Source of the DNA: Pyrenopolyporus hunteri
Lineage: Eukaryota > Ascomycota > Sordariomycetes > Xylariales > Hypoxylaceae
Assembly: GCA_902806595.1 (NCBI GenBank)
Contig: CADCXC010000037.1
Span: 1,612,001-1,676,000 of the forward strand
Length of the DNA: 64,000 nucleotides
Reading direction: 5' to 3'
The notes beneath the pieces were generated by a model. That model was not told where the DNA came from. It saw only the letters and a program-made list of their open reading frames with translations, and searched no databases. Positions 13,201 through 27,594 of the stretch are shown in pieces; position 1 is the first letter of the stretch; the number at the start of each line of letters is the position of its first letter. The translations under genes and the position numbers were made by a program.

Positions 13201-13880
13201 GGATTTCCTGCCACGTCGTAGGATCTCGCTTCTTTGTATAGTAGCTGACTCGCGAGTCAAGCAGTGAGTGCGTTCCTATAAGACCCATGAGCTGGCTGCC
13301 CAAGCCCAAAGTCAGGGTGGATGCAACAACTTACCAAAAGATAGCGCACACCCGCAATGATGCCCTTCATGAACTCTTGGTTGCCAAATATATCCCGGTC
13401 GTTCGTCGCTGTACTCCTTAGCAAGTCCCAGAAATTCAAAAGCGCCTTGAGTAGATTTCTCATCTCCTCCGGGTCATACGCTTCGCAGTAATTCGTCGGT
13501 AACCATCCTCTCGCACCAGTTAATAGTAACGTGCCGTCAGCCCATCCATTTGTGTGAATTGAATGAACCAAAACCACATCCCCCTCGTTCAACGGCAGAG
13601 TAACCGTAGAATCACTCATGGCATATGTCGGGTGGAACGGGTAGAAGGCGCGGAGGAAGTTATGAAAGAGTGGATTCGACGGGGCGGGTTGAGGAATTAA
13701 TTCCTCTTGTGAATCATTCGGAGTCGAGGGCGGAGTTATTTGAGATTGAGTATAAAGATGTGCGGATGCTGCTGGCTCACTTTCCTGAGAGCATCTTGCT
13801 ACATCGTCGGAACGATTCTTATTGATCGTTAGAGGAGCCACTTGTAGGCTCGCTCGCATTGGTTGATCATCCAGCATCAT
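10234..13880 (-). CDS. CDC25: Cdc25-type Ras guanine nucleotide exchange factor (SH3-REM-CDC25)
   Basis: Exchange factor that loads Ras with GTP at the membrane, upstream of adenylate cyclase/PKA and MAPK signalling in fungi. Two exons, 13880-13335 and 13275-10234, give about 1,195 aa. Domains: SH3 at about residues 75-134 (RAFYPF, GWADG, GWLPTNYCE); a Ser/Pro-rich linker at about 540-710; RasGEF N-terminal (REM) module at about 732-865 (ITGGSLPALVERLTTHE); catalytic CDC25 domain at about 915-1135 (EIARQLTLKQMSIF, NNYDGLMAIVCSLNNS, FLTDLTFVDIGNP). Length and order fit the yeast Cdc25 class rather than the shorter Bud5 class. The frame stays open upstream to a TGA at 14,022-14,024 but has no ATG there, so I chose the tandem ATGs at 13,880/13,877; GTG at 13,934 is not a plausible eukaryotic start. 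All conserved blocks look intact. It is the only gene on its island. Confidence 0.93.
13276..13334 (-). other. Intron in the RasGEF gene
   Basis: 59-nt phase-0 intron: donor GTAAGT after the codons for RYLL, a CCTGAC branch-like motif, and acceptor TATAG before GAACGCACT. Splicing removes an in-frame TAG that overlaps the acceptor and joins RYLL to ERTHCLTRES, restoring the conserved alpha-helical region after the SH3 domain. An intron at this point in a run of otherwise continuous coding sequence explains the change of frame. Confidence 0.85.
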
Positions 13881-14162
13881 GATTGCTGTAGAACTGTACT
13901 GTAGAGAACCATGGGAATAGGTTATTGCTGTCACTTTCGCAACAGCTATGAGCCGGGGAGGAGCTGTCGGGGACTCCTCAGAATTCGGGCGGTCTAGGAC
14001 TGATTGCGCCTTAGGGTTTCCTCAAGAGCTTTGAATCAACCGTTCTTTGGTAACATAAACGATAGCGTATAGACTAGAGAATTCTAGAAACTGTGGCGAC
14101 GTCGCAGTGAGTAGACTGGTCGTCCGGGTAAAAAAACGGTGTTGTAGGGCGATCAGAAGAAC
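13881..14162 (-). promoter_or_regulatory. 5' leader of the RasGEF gene with a small upstream ORF
   Basis: Leader between a strong 3' splice site and the first in-frame ATG. It holds a six-codon upstream ORF (ATG at about 14,053, ending TGA), plus the in-frame TGA at 14,022-14,024 that prevents N-terminal extension in the unspliced sequence. Upstream ORFs in leaders of signalling genes can reduce translation; that effect is inferred here. Confidence 0.45.
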
Positions 14163-14191
14163 CTGTGGATAAAAAAAAGGAAATATGTTAG
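14163..14191 (-). other. Probable 3' splice site of a 5'-UTR intron
   Basis: On the minus strand GCTAAC (branch-point motif) is followed by ATATTTCC, an uninterrupted T tract and ATCCACAG. This is a textbook fungal acceptor. The donor cannot be placed with confidence, so the upstream leader exon is not defined. Confidence 0.55.
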
Positions 14192-17187
14192 CACACGGCG
14201 ATTTGTTATTATTTGTCACTGTCGCGAGGAAGGCAATATTGAGGTAGGATGGAATGAAGGGAGAATGGCCAAGTGCTATCGGGTTTCTGAACGAGAGGGA
14301 CTGGAGCTAGGAGGAATGTCGAAGTTGTTTAGACTTAGCTAAACTGTTCCAGGGTATGCACTTGACGCAAAGCCTCAGAGCTCAACTACTCATGACACGG
14401 CGAAGCTCCATTCGTCGTACCGTGCGTGATAGGTAGTCGGAAGGAAACCATGCCAGTGATATGCATAGCTCGTAGGTATCAATGCATCAACCCGGCAAAC
14501 GCAAGACCAATGCTCCGATCTTTTTCGTACAAGGAAAGCCGCATGAAAATGCTTAGGAAGATCGCGGAAGACTGGAATTTACCTTTTCACAATCCCCGCC
14601 GGCATGCCCAAGAGAAGACAGACGGTAGGGTGCTTCGACTCCAGACTTTCTGGGGAACCAGTGGGATAGTTGGAATCGATAAGAACAGCGGTTAATGAAA
14701 GATGTTTGCGCGAATCCGTCGGAATGTCCGATTCCCCAGTCGATACTCTTGTGTTCAAGTTGGTCGCTTCTCGGATTGCGAGATCTCTTTCAACCTCGCT
14801 CAAGCCACACGTCCACAACCGAGGCCGAGAGTGGCGGGAACAGATAGGAATGAATATTCGCGATCGAGTCGTACCGGAAACGTTTCGAGGACTCGCGCAT
14901 CAAACGAAGATGTGAGGGAGGGAGATAGGTAAGTAGGGAACGTAGGTAGGTAGAGGGTGGAAGAGTAGTATTGTACTCTCAGGCCGTCCGATCACAGCGT
15001 TGCGTCCTGTGCTGCCGCGAGTATTCGACCTACGAGAGTCGAACCGAGCTTGTTGTGTGTTGCGCAGTGGTAGTATTATGTGGGTGTGGACAATGCAGAG
15101 GTAAAGGTGGGTGAAGGAAAATGGGTAGGACACAGAATGCAGATACGCTAAGGTAGGTAGGGGAGATGCAGGAGGGAAAGGGAAAAAAAAAAATAAGATC
15201 CATAGGTACATGTACCCACCTAGCGTATTGTACCTACCGAATGTGCTCCTGCTATCAACTATTATCTTATTACCCACGTTATTGGACCTACCCGCTGCAA
15301 CCCCCCATGCAGCTATGCCTAACAAAGGACTCGGCAACGTTTTTATTAGGCATGATGGACCTGCGAGCCGGGTGGGTACGTACCTTCCAGGGGAAGTCGA
15401 AGAGGTCCGGGGGGGCGTGCTCGGGAACTGCAACCCTGAACAAACTAGGTAGGGGCGATTGAGGTACAAGCTCTTAGCGACCTAGCCTTGTTTGCTTATT
15501 GGTCAGTTTTGCTCGAAGCTCTTGGTTGAGAGGAAGGCCCACTAATTTTCATCCCCACTGTATCCTGGCATAGGTACAAGGATGGGTGTGGGGATGCTGT
15601 GCATGGGAGTCTCGCAGGGTCTCTAGGGCTTCCTAATCACCTATGTGACGTACGTACAGTTTAGGCATACTGTAGCCGAAGTTCCACCAGAGCACGATTT
15701 CTCAGCTCGACAACCCGTAACAGCTTCTCGAATGAATCCACTTCATGACGTTTTTTTTTTCCCTGCTCTATTCGCCGACCTCGAAAACTCGTCTCTCGAG
15801 GATCTAGCCGCTTACTTGTGATCACACCTACAGCTTCGAATGCTAATTCGCAAACTCATCCGCGCCGCGCCAAGTCCCAATATCCACAGACAGCCACCAT
15901 ATACCATTGGCAAACTGCACATGATCCCGCATTCATATTTCAACGCAACCATCGACGTGTGGCTTTCGTAAGACCTTTAGTCGTATCAGTGGGCTTCTTC
16001 GAGCTTGAGCCGTACCGCCTTCCAATACGAAGAGGACATAACTTCCCCAACATTCTTGCAAGTATCTGTTGAACCGAGGCTAACAAGAGAAGTCGTGGAG
16101 AAAAGGCGTCGGATAGGCTTAAGCCTCAATTATCGCGATCCACTCCGTTCATATATAGCATGTGTATAGTTACCGTAGACATACCACACGCCGCCGGGTC
16201 CTCATATCACCGATATACCCTGTGCCGCGTTGCGCCCTCGCAAACCAGATTTTGGTATTTTTTTCCTCCTTGGAGACCGGACGGCGATGAGGATTCTGTT
16301 TGACTTGCGCAAGTTCCATGATAAATAGCTTACATACCCACGTAGGTAGTTATACGTAGGTAGTACATGTAATTGCAGCTACCTATATAGACTTTGTCTA
16401 GGTACCTAAGGTAGTACCTAATATAATCGGGGGGTTCCATTAGTGTACCATGCTGACAAAAATTGCGGGCGATTTCACGCTGTAATCATCGACCTGGCGG
16501 ATCGTACCGGCCTTTGCAAAGCATCGAGATGGTCGATCCTGTTGAGCCACTTGGAGCTAATCTGCGGAAAATAAGAATCTTAAGTAATTTCTACTGATCG
16601 GGTTTCCGTGTTAGGAGTTAAAACTAGAACGCTGACATTCAAGGAATAATTCAAGTTGAGGAGTTTATATCGAATGGATGATGAAAGCGAATATAAATTG
16701 CCGCCTCCCGACCCTACTACAACTAAGTCCCTAGGTACATGTAGTGTCGCACATTTCTACACGTACAAATGGGTAGGTAGGTACCTAGGTATTCAATTAA
16801 CCTAGTGGGGACGAAGTCTCTTAGACCGGAAGCCAGTAGGTACCTCTATGAATGCTGGGACGAATGGGCTTCACTGGTTGGATATACCCAATATAGTATT
16901 AACGATTGAGATCAAATGAACCTTCTTTCTAATACTCACGCCTACCATCTACCTAAGTCATTGGAACGGTCGAACTCCACGTCGTACATACCTGGTACCT
17001 GCCTAGGTACATAGCTGCTGGTAGGTGCCTCATACCCAGATAGGTAACGTTAGGCACTTAGACAGATACCCACAAGGAAAAAGCCTCCAGCAGAGCGCTA
17101 CAGCAATGTGATGACCTCCAATCTTCAACTCATTAACAAATCACACCACCTACAAAATATGTGGTACGACGGTAAGCCATTTAACTT
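14192..17187. other. Intergenic, upstream of the RasGEF gene; dispersed GGTACCTA motifs
   Basis: GC-balanced DNA with no recognisable protein. Open frames here (for example the 189-codon frame at 14,900-15,469) start with non-ATG codons or have unstructured composition and are not supported. From about 14,900 rightward many copies of TAGGTA, TACCTA and GGTACCTA occur on both strands, densest at 16,320-16,420, 16,735-16,800 and 16,990-17,045. The RasGEF promoter and first leader exon should lie in the left part. Confidence 0.6.
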
Positions 17188-17236
17188 AAACCGCCAAACC
17201 GCCAAAACTTATAATCTTATAATTTAATTATACAAT
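17188..17236 (+). repeat. Left terminal inverted repeat of AT-rich block 2
   Basis: Begins AAACCGCCAAACCGCC and continues for 49 nt to TTATACAAT. The first 22 nt are the exact reverse complement of 45,391-45,412. The next 27 nt match the reverse complement of 45,364-45,390 at 20 positions, and all seven differences are transitions, as expected if RIP changed one copy. Similarity may extend about 17 nt outward. I found no clear target-site duplication. Confidence 0.8.
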
Positions 17237-20200
17237 AGGCCCGCATTATACGCTATACTATATTTTTAAACGTTAAATTTATTATAATTATAAAACATTT
17301 TAAAACATTTAATATATTATTTTATAATAAAACTATTATAATAAATTAATAAATTAATAAATTTAATTAAACGATTTATCGTTAATTAAAATAAATAATT
17401 TTAAATTTATTAAATATATAATTATATATATATAAATTTTTACGATAATAAATAATTTATAAAATAATATAATAATAAAAATTAAATATAAAAATAATTT
17501 TTTATATTATATATTATATCTCGTATTTATACGTATTTAAAAAATAAAATAAATATATTTTAATTAAAAATAAATATAAAATTATAAAAAAAAAAATATA
17601 AATATTTATAATTAAAAAATAAAAAATATTTAAAAAAATAAAGTTAATTAAAAGGTAAATTAATAAATTTACGAAATAAATTTATTAATTATTTTTTACT
17701 TAATTACTTTAATTACTACACTTAAAAATAAACTTATTTCCGCTATAAAAATAAAAGTTTATTTTCGATATAAAAAACATTAAAACTTAAATTAACCCTA
17801 TAAATATTTACTTTCGTAACTTTTTATTTTATAATATTTTAATTGTTATTTTTTATATTAAAAATAAATAAAAATAATTTTAATTTTAAATTTTCTTAAA
17901 TATCCCCGTTAATATCATCGTTTAATTAATTAATATATTATACGAATCGAAATTATTTAAATAATAAATTAATTAAAATACTTTCGTCGTCGTTTTTTAA
18001 AATATATAAGTTATATAAATCATTTTAATAAAATTCGTAAAATTTAATATTAAATAAATTAATAAAATATATATCGTCGTTAATTTATTTCGTATAATTT
18101 AAACTTTTACGATTAATATTTTCCTCGAATATAATTCGAAAACATTTCCCGCCACTTTACGATATAATAAAAAATTCGACTCGTAATTTAAAAAATTTAT
18201 TTTTTATATTTTTTTATATAAAATTTCGTTTATATCTATCGATAAATTTCGATAAAAAAATAAAAAATTTAACATTTTTAACGTTATAAAAAAATAATAA
18301 CGTAACATTAAAAAATAAAAATTAAATAAATTAAATAAAAAGATATTTTATAAAAACATATTAAAAAAAAAATAATATATATTATTATATTAACTTATTA
18401 TTTATAAAATAATATTATACACCTTATCGAAATAATATAATATATACGTTCGTAATTTAAATATATTTTTCGTTTTAAATTTCGATTTTAAAACTAAAAA
18501 TAAGTTATTATAATTAAAAAACCGATAAATATCGTAATAAAATAAAATAAAATTATAAATTTCGTATAAAATATTATTTCTTTCGATTATAACTACGTTT
18601 TTTATATATTTCTATATATTATTTATTATAAACCATTTTTTAATATTAAATAAAATTATATAAATATAATTAAATTTAATTATATTTTTAATAATATAAT
18701 AAAATTTAATATAAATTTTATAAATTAAAATAATAATTGAAAATATAAATAAAAATTTTTAATTATTTATAATATAATTAAATATAAAAATAATACTCGA
18801 AATAAAATAATTATTTATATTTAATCGATAAAATATTTCGATTTATAACATACGTTATAATCGTAAAATAAATTTTATTTTACTTTTAAAAAATATCCAT
18901 TTTTCGAAATTTAAAACGATAAAATATTTTTAATTTATAAATAAAATTATTAATTAATTTTAATTATATTATAATTTATAAAAATATAATTTATTATTTA
19001 ATCGCTTAAATATATAAAAATAATATCGTTTATTATCATTTAAAATTAAAAAAATATTATCGTTAAATATTTTTATACGAAAATTATAATTAAATAACAC
19101 AAACATCGAAAAAAAAAAATTATCATCGTTTTTATTTTCGTAATTATTTTTTCTTTTATCTTCGTATTAAACATTCCTAATAATAATATAACATATATAA
19201 TATATTATTATATAATATAATCCTCTATTATCGAATATATATAAATTAAATAATAAGTAAAAATTAATAAAATATTTTAAATAATAAACATCGAAAATTC
19301 GAAAAAAATGTTCGTTACTTTTATATAATAAAATTTTAAATAATTTAAAATATCGAAACGCCATATTAAAAATATACGAAATTCTTAAATTTAACGAAAA
19401 AAATTTAATAATTTATAATATTAATTTTTTATTATAATTCGACATTATTAATAAAAAAATAAAATTAAAAATATAAAAATAAAAACATTATTTAATATTC
19501 GTAACTTATATAATATAAATATATAAAAAAAATATAAATATATAACTCGTAAATAATTTACGAAAAAATATATATAACTTACACCTCGATATTAACCCTA
19601 TTAAATATTTAAATAACATCTTTACGCATTATTTACGTAAATATCTTTCCTTTTTTTTTTTTTTTTTTATTATATATTAATATAAAGTTTTAAACTCCAC
19701 TAACCTTAATAATTCGACTATTTATACAATCTAAATCATCCGAAATAATATTCGTTTTTATTTATTATCTTAATTATTTTAAAATATATTAACCACTTTT
19801 AAAATTTCCCGCGTTAAATAACGATAATATCGATTATAATTTAAATTATTACACTTATTATATCTTAATCGATAATATTTAAATTATTAAAAATAACATA
19901 AATTATTTTTACTTTAATTCCTTTAATTAACTTAATAATCCGCGATTTATACGACTAATTAATAATATTTTACATAATAAAAAATATTAATTTTACATTC
20001 CTCGACCCTTCGAAAATTCTATAAATACATTATAATTAAATTATTCGATTTAATATTAATTAATTATCAAATACTTTATCCTATAACTTTTAATTTCGAC
20101 CATTAATTATTTCTTTATAATAATTTACTTTTACCTTAATATAATTTCGATATTTTATATATTCCTAATAATAAAACTAAATATTTAAAAATTAAAAAAT

Positions 20201-21144
20201 AAAAATATATAATATTTCGTAACAAATATTATCGAATTACACAATCATATTATAATTATAAATAAACTTATATAATTTTTAAAAAATAAAAATTTTAATT
20301 CTTTTATAATAAAATAAATATCTATAATTAAAAAACCCTTTTACTTATAAATAATATTAAAAATATTTTTTTTTTACGTATCGACATTTATAAAATATTT
20401 AATCGAAAAAAACTTATATTAATATTTAAATTAAAAAATAATAATTACATGTTAATTCTTTATATATTTTATTTACTTCGATTATTACATAAATAAAAAA
20501 CTTTATTTTATAATAAAAAATTTTATTAACTTTATAAAATAAATTTTAAATATTTATTTATTCGATTTACGTAAATAATCTTCGATAACATAATTATATA
20601 ATTTTTCGAAACTTCGAAAATAAACCAATTCGTTTTCTTCGTTTCCGAAAATATTATTAACAATAATATTATAATATCTTTTAAAAATATAACGATATTA
20701 TCCACTTCGTAAATACCTTAACTACTTAAAAATAAACCATCCACTTTAAATAAATATTCTCGCTTTTAAATCTATAATAACGATAACAACAATAACCTTA
20801 ATAACCGTAAAAATAAACTATATTAATATTATTTCGTTAATAAAAAAACTATAATACATTAAAACAATAAAAATAATAATTTATTTAATAATAACGATAA
20901 TAAATTTAAAAAAAATCGTTTTACGATTAAAGATAAAATATTTTAATTATTTAAATCGATTAATAACGCCCTAAATAATAATATATATAATAATATAAAT
21001 AATAAAAATAACGCTAAATTAAACATTTATAATATAAATTCGAAATAAATCATTTCTTTTAAATATATAAAATAATATTAATATAATATTAATAAAAAAA
21101 ATAAATATAATAATAATAATTATAATAATTTTTTAATATATATT

Positions 21145-21605
21145 ACAATTCGATACAATAACCCATCCCTACTAAATAATCGACATTAAAACTTCGAATA
21201 ACTTTACCGCCACTAACATTTTTATATATTTTTTTTCCTTTTTTTTTCCTTTTTATAATATTAATAAAATCCTATTTTAACTTTTAATATTATACACCGT
21301 ATTAATAAATATATATAATATATTTAAATTTTACCCCATTTATTTTTATTTTTATAAATAACTTTAATATTAAATAATATTTTATAATAATTTACCTTTT
21401 AAATAACTTTTAAAAATAATTTATATATTAAATATCACTTAATTAATTTTACGGTTTATTATAAATATCTATTATAATATTATATAATTACTTAATATTA
21501 TTTATTAACCGGTAATAAAATATAAAATAACTTCGCTACTTATTACATATATATAAAACTACGACTTAAAAAATCGCAATTATTTAATAAAATTAAACAA
21601 TTAAT
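21145..21605. mobile_element. Inverted-arm (MITE/foldback-like) element, copy 2
   Basis: The left arm (about 21,145-21,310) has CGATACAATAACC, ACTAAATAATCGACATTAAA, a T-rich run and ATAATATTAATAAAAT, followed by ATATTATACACCGTATTA. The right arm at about 21,570-21,605 (ATCGCAATTATTTAATAAAA) is the inverted, weaker counterpart. The left arm is among the least mutated copies and is the best guide to the ancestral sequence. Confidence 0.5.
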
Positions 21606-24600
21606 AATAAAAAAAAAAACATTTATAAACTATAATTCGTTTATTCCTTATTTCCTTTATTAAATTAAAATAAAATAAAATAATAACTACTTATAAATAT
21701 TAATAACCTAATAAAAAAAAATCCTAATAAAAATCGATTATTTTAAATATTATATATATTTATTTTAAACTATAACGTATACTCGTCCCTATATAATTAT
21801 ACCTTCCATTAAATAACTTTTAATTCGTTAATATTTTATTATAATTAATTTAAATTATATTTAATTTCGTTTAATTCGCCTTAATATTAAATTACTCCCT
21901 TATAAAATATTTCGTTTAATGTTAATAATAATTATTTACTTTCGATAATATAATACTTTAAATAATCCCTTAAAATATAATAATTTTCTTTATATAAATT
22001 TAATAAATTATATTAAATAAAACCTAAAAAATATTATATAAACCATTTATTATAAAATTATTACGTCTTCGAAATTAAAAAATTATTAAAATTATATCTT
22101 TTTAATAATTTTTATAATTTTTATATTAATCGTATTAAATCGAAATCCATTTTATTAATTATATTTATAACGAAATTAATCGCATCGCCGTTTATATTAA
22201 ATTATATATAATAAACATAATTAATCTTTCGATAATTTTTTCTCGATATAAATATAATACGATAATTATTTTATTATTTAATAAATTTAACATATTTTCG
22301 TTTTAAAATATCGCCGTAAATAATATAAAACATTATTTAATTAATAATATTATCGCAATTAAATATATTATTATTTACTAAAAATTTAAAATATACCTAT
22401 AAATATTAAATTAACTTTCGTATTAAAACTATTAAAATATTTTATAAAAATTTATAATTTAATATTTTATTACATTTTTAAATAATTATATTTATTACTA
22501 TTCGATTTTCTTATTTTACTTATTAAAACTTTATTTATAAAATTCGAAAATTCGATAATTTTATTATTAAATCGTTTCGTTTTTATTTAAATTAATTATA
22601 ACTACTTTTAATTTATTATATATAATTAATATAAACTATATAAATATTATAAAAAATATTTTAACGTTATAATCCGTTCGAATTAATTATAATCGAAACT
22701 TTAACTTAATTATAAAAAAAAAATATTAATTTAATACGTTTATAAATAAAAAAATAAATCTATTAACGTTATATTATAATATTATATAAAAATATATATT
22801 AATATTAATATAAATTTTAAATCTAACGAAACGAAATTTTTAATATTTATTTATAAACTATATATAATTAAAATTCGAAACTATAAATATTTATTTTTTT
22901 ACCGTTTTTTTAAATCGTTTTTTTTCGAAATGTTATCGTACGATTTCTAAATATCATTCTTTATAAATACTATAAACTAAATTACGAATAATATTTAATT
23001 TTAAATACCTTCGAATAATCCCCTAAATCTAATTTTTATTTAAATTTCTAAATAAATTCGATATTTATTAATAATTATTAAAAAACTCGTATAATCGATT
23101 TTTAATATATTATTATTTGTTTAAATCGTTAATCTTTTAAATTATATTATTTTTAAAGTAAATCTAAATTAAAAATAATAAATTAATCTTAATATTTTAA
23201 ATATGTTATAAATAATTTAAAATTTCTTTATTACATATATTTCGATAATATATAAACTCGCGTATATATTTTACGAATTTTTTAATATAAATAATCTATT
23301 CGTAATAAAAATATCCCTATTATTATAACCTTCGTTTAAAAAATCGTAACGACATATTAATTTTAAATCGTTTTTTCCTTAAATATTCGATAATTTAAAA
23401 ATATAATAATCCTATTTAAAAAAATCGAAATATTTTTATTTTAATATTATCGATATTATATTTTTTTTAATAAATATTTCATTCGAATAAATATCGTTAA
23501 AATGTCCAGTAACTAACTTTAAAATTATATTCGTTTCGAAATTTACAAAAAATTTATATTTATAAGATTTTATTATTTAAATATTAACTAACGATTAAAT
23601 TTTTATATAATTTTAAATTTACCTTAAATCGTAATATATTAATTTTATTAATCTAAATATACGATTATTAAAAAAAAACAAAAATAAACGAAAAAAATAA
23701 TTATAATAAAAAATTATAAATTAAAATATAAAACTTTTCGTAATATTAATTAATATAAATAATATAAAATAATGCGATTTATATCGATAAAAGGTTAAAA
23801 AAAATTCGATAATTAATTATACGAAATTATTTATAAATCGCTCGTTTAATTACGAAGTTATATTTATTTAAATTCGTAATAATAAAATCTACATATAATA
23901 TAAAAAAAAGCGTTTTTTACGGATATTATCTAAATTTACTACGAGATTTTAACGTAACTTTAATTTAAAAATTTAAAATTAAATTATTTTAACTTATACG
24001 TATCGATAATTAAATATCTTAAAATATAAATTAAAATCATTATTAAAAAATTAAATTATTTATTTTTTATAAAAAAAATATTTTTAATGTATGTTAATTA
24101 AAATGAATAAATTTAAAATACTTAACTTTTTATAAATTATTAATTTAAATATATAATAAAAAAAATACCCTCGTTTATAATTAAAAAATAATCATTAAAA
24201 ATTATTAACGAAACGTTTTTATTAACGTATAATAAAACGTATAATAAGGTTTTTTAACTTTTATTAATAAGATTCGATATTTTCTTTTAATGTATAATAA
24301 AGTTTTTTTTAATAAATATTTCGATTTCGAACTAATATTTTACATTAATATTAATAATTAAATTTTAATCGTTAATAATTAAATGGGATTTTAATTATCG
24401 GTAGTAACTTTATTTAATCTTTAAAAACGCTACGCGATACCGTAAAATCTTCGATAATAATAAATGGATTTTTATATTTAATCGAAATATCGAAGCGTTC
24501 GAAATAACTACTATTATATATAATAATAATTAATTCGAAAAAAAAACCGGGGAAACGAAATTACTCACCGTTTTATTTTACGATAATATCGTATTTAATA

Positions 24601-27108
24601 TTAAAATAATTTATATAATATATCTAAATATTTAAATAATAATTAATATTATAAATTAATTTATTTAACGTTCGATATTTTTAAATTTTTAATATAACTA
24701 TTAAATCGATAAATATTATTTATATTTTAATAATAATTAATTTCGACGTATATAAAAAAAATATAAAATAAATATTATTAAAAATATATAATAAAAAAAA
24801 AAATTTATTTTATAAAAAAATTATTCGATTTTTTAACGATAATTACCGTTAACGGTGTTTTATTTATTTCCTTTTTTTTTATTAACTTATTATTAATAAA
24901 TAAAAAAAAAAATACAAAAAGTTTAAAAAATTATTAAATTTTTCGAATTCGTTAAATCCGTTAAATTTATTACCTTTTTATTAATTTATTATTTTTTTAA
25001 ATTTAAATTTTATTATTATTTATACGTATCGGCTTAAATTTAATATTAAATTTTATTATATATAATCTTAAATTAATTTTATTACGGGTAAAAAAGTTAA
25101 GTATAATTTAATTACATTAAATAACTTTTTTTTATTTAATATCGAAACGGTTATTATAAATATATTAAAAGGATATAATAATACACAAAAAAAAAACATT
25201 CGCTATAAAATAAATAAAAAAACTCATTTTAAACGAAACGATATAATGGTTAAATTATAAATTAAATCATTTTTTTATTAATATTATATTAATAATATCG
25301 AAAAAAAAATAACATTTATTTTAATTTATGCGATAAAAATTTATATATTCATTAAAAACCTTATTTAATATTACGTTAATATATATCGATATAAAATAAA
25401 CGAACGTTATAATTTTTTACTTTAAGTTTTTTCGCCTTTTATACGATTAATTCGTAAATGATATAATTTGTAAATTTAACTTTAATAAATGAAAACTTTA
25501 TAAATAAATTAAAAATATAAAATTTATTTCGAAAATAACTTTATTACGATTTAATAAAATTATTTTATTATAATTAAAAGATTATAAAAAAATAAAAATA
25601 AATTATTTATTAAACTTAAAAATAAACTTTTAAAAAATTTTAAAAAACGTTATTATATATATATTATTTATAACTTATATAATTATATATCGAAACCGTA
25701 TAAAACCCCTTTTTTAAAAATATAATATTAATAATTTATTACTTTTTTTTTATTTATTTATATTTATATAAAAGATCGTAACTTAAAACGAAAACTCGAA
25801 TAATAACTTATTTTTTAATAATTTAAAGTTTCCACTACCGCGATCGAATTTCGATCTATATTTTATTTCGTTATCGCCGTCCGATAAATTATAAAAAACA
25901 ATTCCTTCGAATTAAAATAAAAGACTATTTTAAATTTATTTCTAAATATATAATAAAACGGTAAAAATTAATTAATTTTTTAAAACTAATTAAAAAAATC
26001 GTTAATATTTAATAAGAAATAACCGAATCTATTATACGTATTAACATTTCGTCGACGCGAATTTTTATCGATTTTATATCCGGCGATAACAACCTTTTAA
26101 ATATTATAATTATTATTAAAAAAAAAAAGTGGTTTTTTTTATTATAAAAATTAAAAAAATTAAAATAAAACGAAATAATTATATTAATATAACGAGCGAA
26201 GTAAATTATAAATTTTAATAAAAATTTATTTATAATAATTAATATTATATCGATTAAAAAAATTCCCGTATTTTATAATTATTAAACTACCGTTAAATAA
26301 ATTATTTAAACGAAAAAATCGAATGTATCGTTTTTAAACGAAAAATTAAAAAAAATTATATAAAATATTATAATTATCGTCGATAAAAAGCGATTTAATA
26401 ATTTTTCGTAAAATTTAAAATCGTTTATTATATTAAAAAAGTTAAATCCCCGTATTAAATCATCGTTAATTAATAAAAAATCGTATTTATTTATTAACGT
26501 CGACGTAAATTTTATTATTACTTTAAATTTTTATAATCGTAATTATTTTAATAAAGTATTTATTAATAAATTTTTTATGCCTTTATTTATATATTTCCTA
26601 CGATAACGTAATACGTTTATTAAAAAACGTAAAATTATATAATCGTTAATTAAATTTATTAAACTTATAAATCGTAACTTTTAATTAATCGATGTCGACG
26701 AAAACTTTAATAATAACTTATAAAAAAATTAAAATTAATTAATTTCATAACTTATTTAAAAAATATTAAATAATAAATATAATATTCGTCGACGGGTATT
26801 ATTATTTAAATTTAAATATTATAAAAAATTTATACGCGAAAAATTTTTATAAGTTTATTAAAATTAAATAAATTAAATTAAAATAGTTTATCGATATAAT
26901 TATAATTATAATATGTTATTTTAATTAATGTTTATAAATGTATATTTATATTTTTTTAATTTTTTCCTTTCGTTTTTTTTTTAAAATATATAAATTTATT
27001 AAATTAAATATTTAAATAAATATGTAATTTTTATTTATAATTTTAATATTTAAATATTTATAAAAAAGTGCGACTTTAATATAATACGGTTATTTGTTAC
27101 TATTGCCG

Positions 27109-27134
27109 TTATTATTATTATTATTATTATTATT
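27109..27134. repeat. (TTA)n microsatellite
   Basis: About eight uninterrupted TTA units in AT-rich DNA. Confidence 0.9.
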
Positions 27135-27594
27135 TTATACGTTTATTTTTTATTACGTCGTCGGTTATTCGACGTTATTAAAATATCGTATAATATTACG
27201 ATATAAATTTTATTTTCGCGATTAAATAAATATAAATAAAATTTTAAATCGAATTTATGTAAATATTTATTTACTTAATAAATTTATTTAAATTTTAATC
27301 GAAATTTATTTTTTATTTTAAAATAAAAATTTAATATTTAAAATTAAAAAAAAAAATAAAATAATTAATAAAAATAAAAAATAATTAATAAAATCGATTC
27401 GAATTATAATTAATTTAAATTTCTTAATATAATTTAATGTATTTTATTTTAAAAATTAAAATACATTTTTTAAAGTAAATTTAATTTTTATAATTATTAT
27501 TTTAATTACGACTTTTATTACGATTTATATTACGATTTAACCTTTTATAATTTTTTTTATTTAATAATTTTTATTACGTATATCGATTATTATA

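Noticed and set aside
14900..15469. 189-codon minus-strand frame upstream of the RasGEF gene
   Set aside because: No recognisable domain, composition follows local microsatellites, and it lies in probable leader or promoter sequence.
17171..17187. Target-site duplication flanking block 2 (GTGGTAC versus GTAGGTAC at 45,430)
   Set aside because: Resemblance is imperfect, and GGTAC is common in this DNA because of the GGTACCTA motif.
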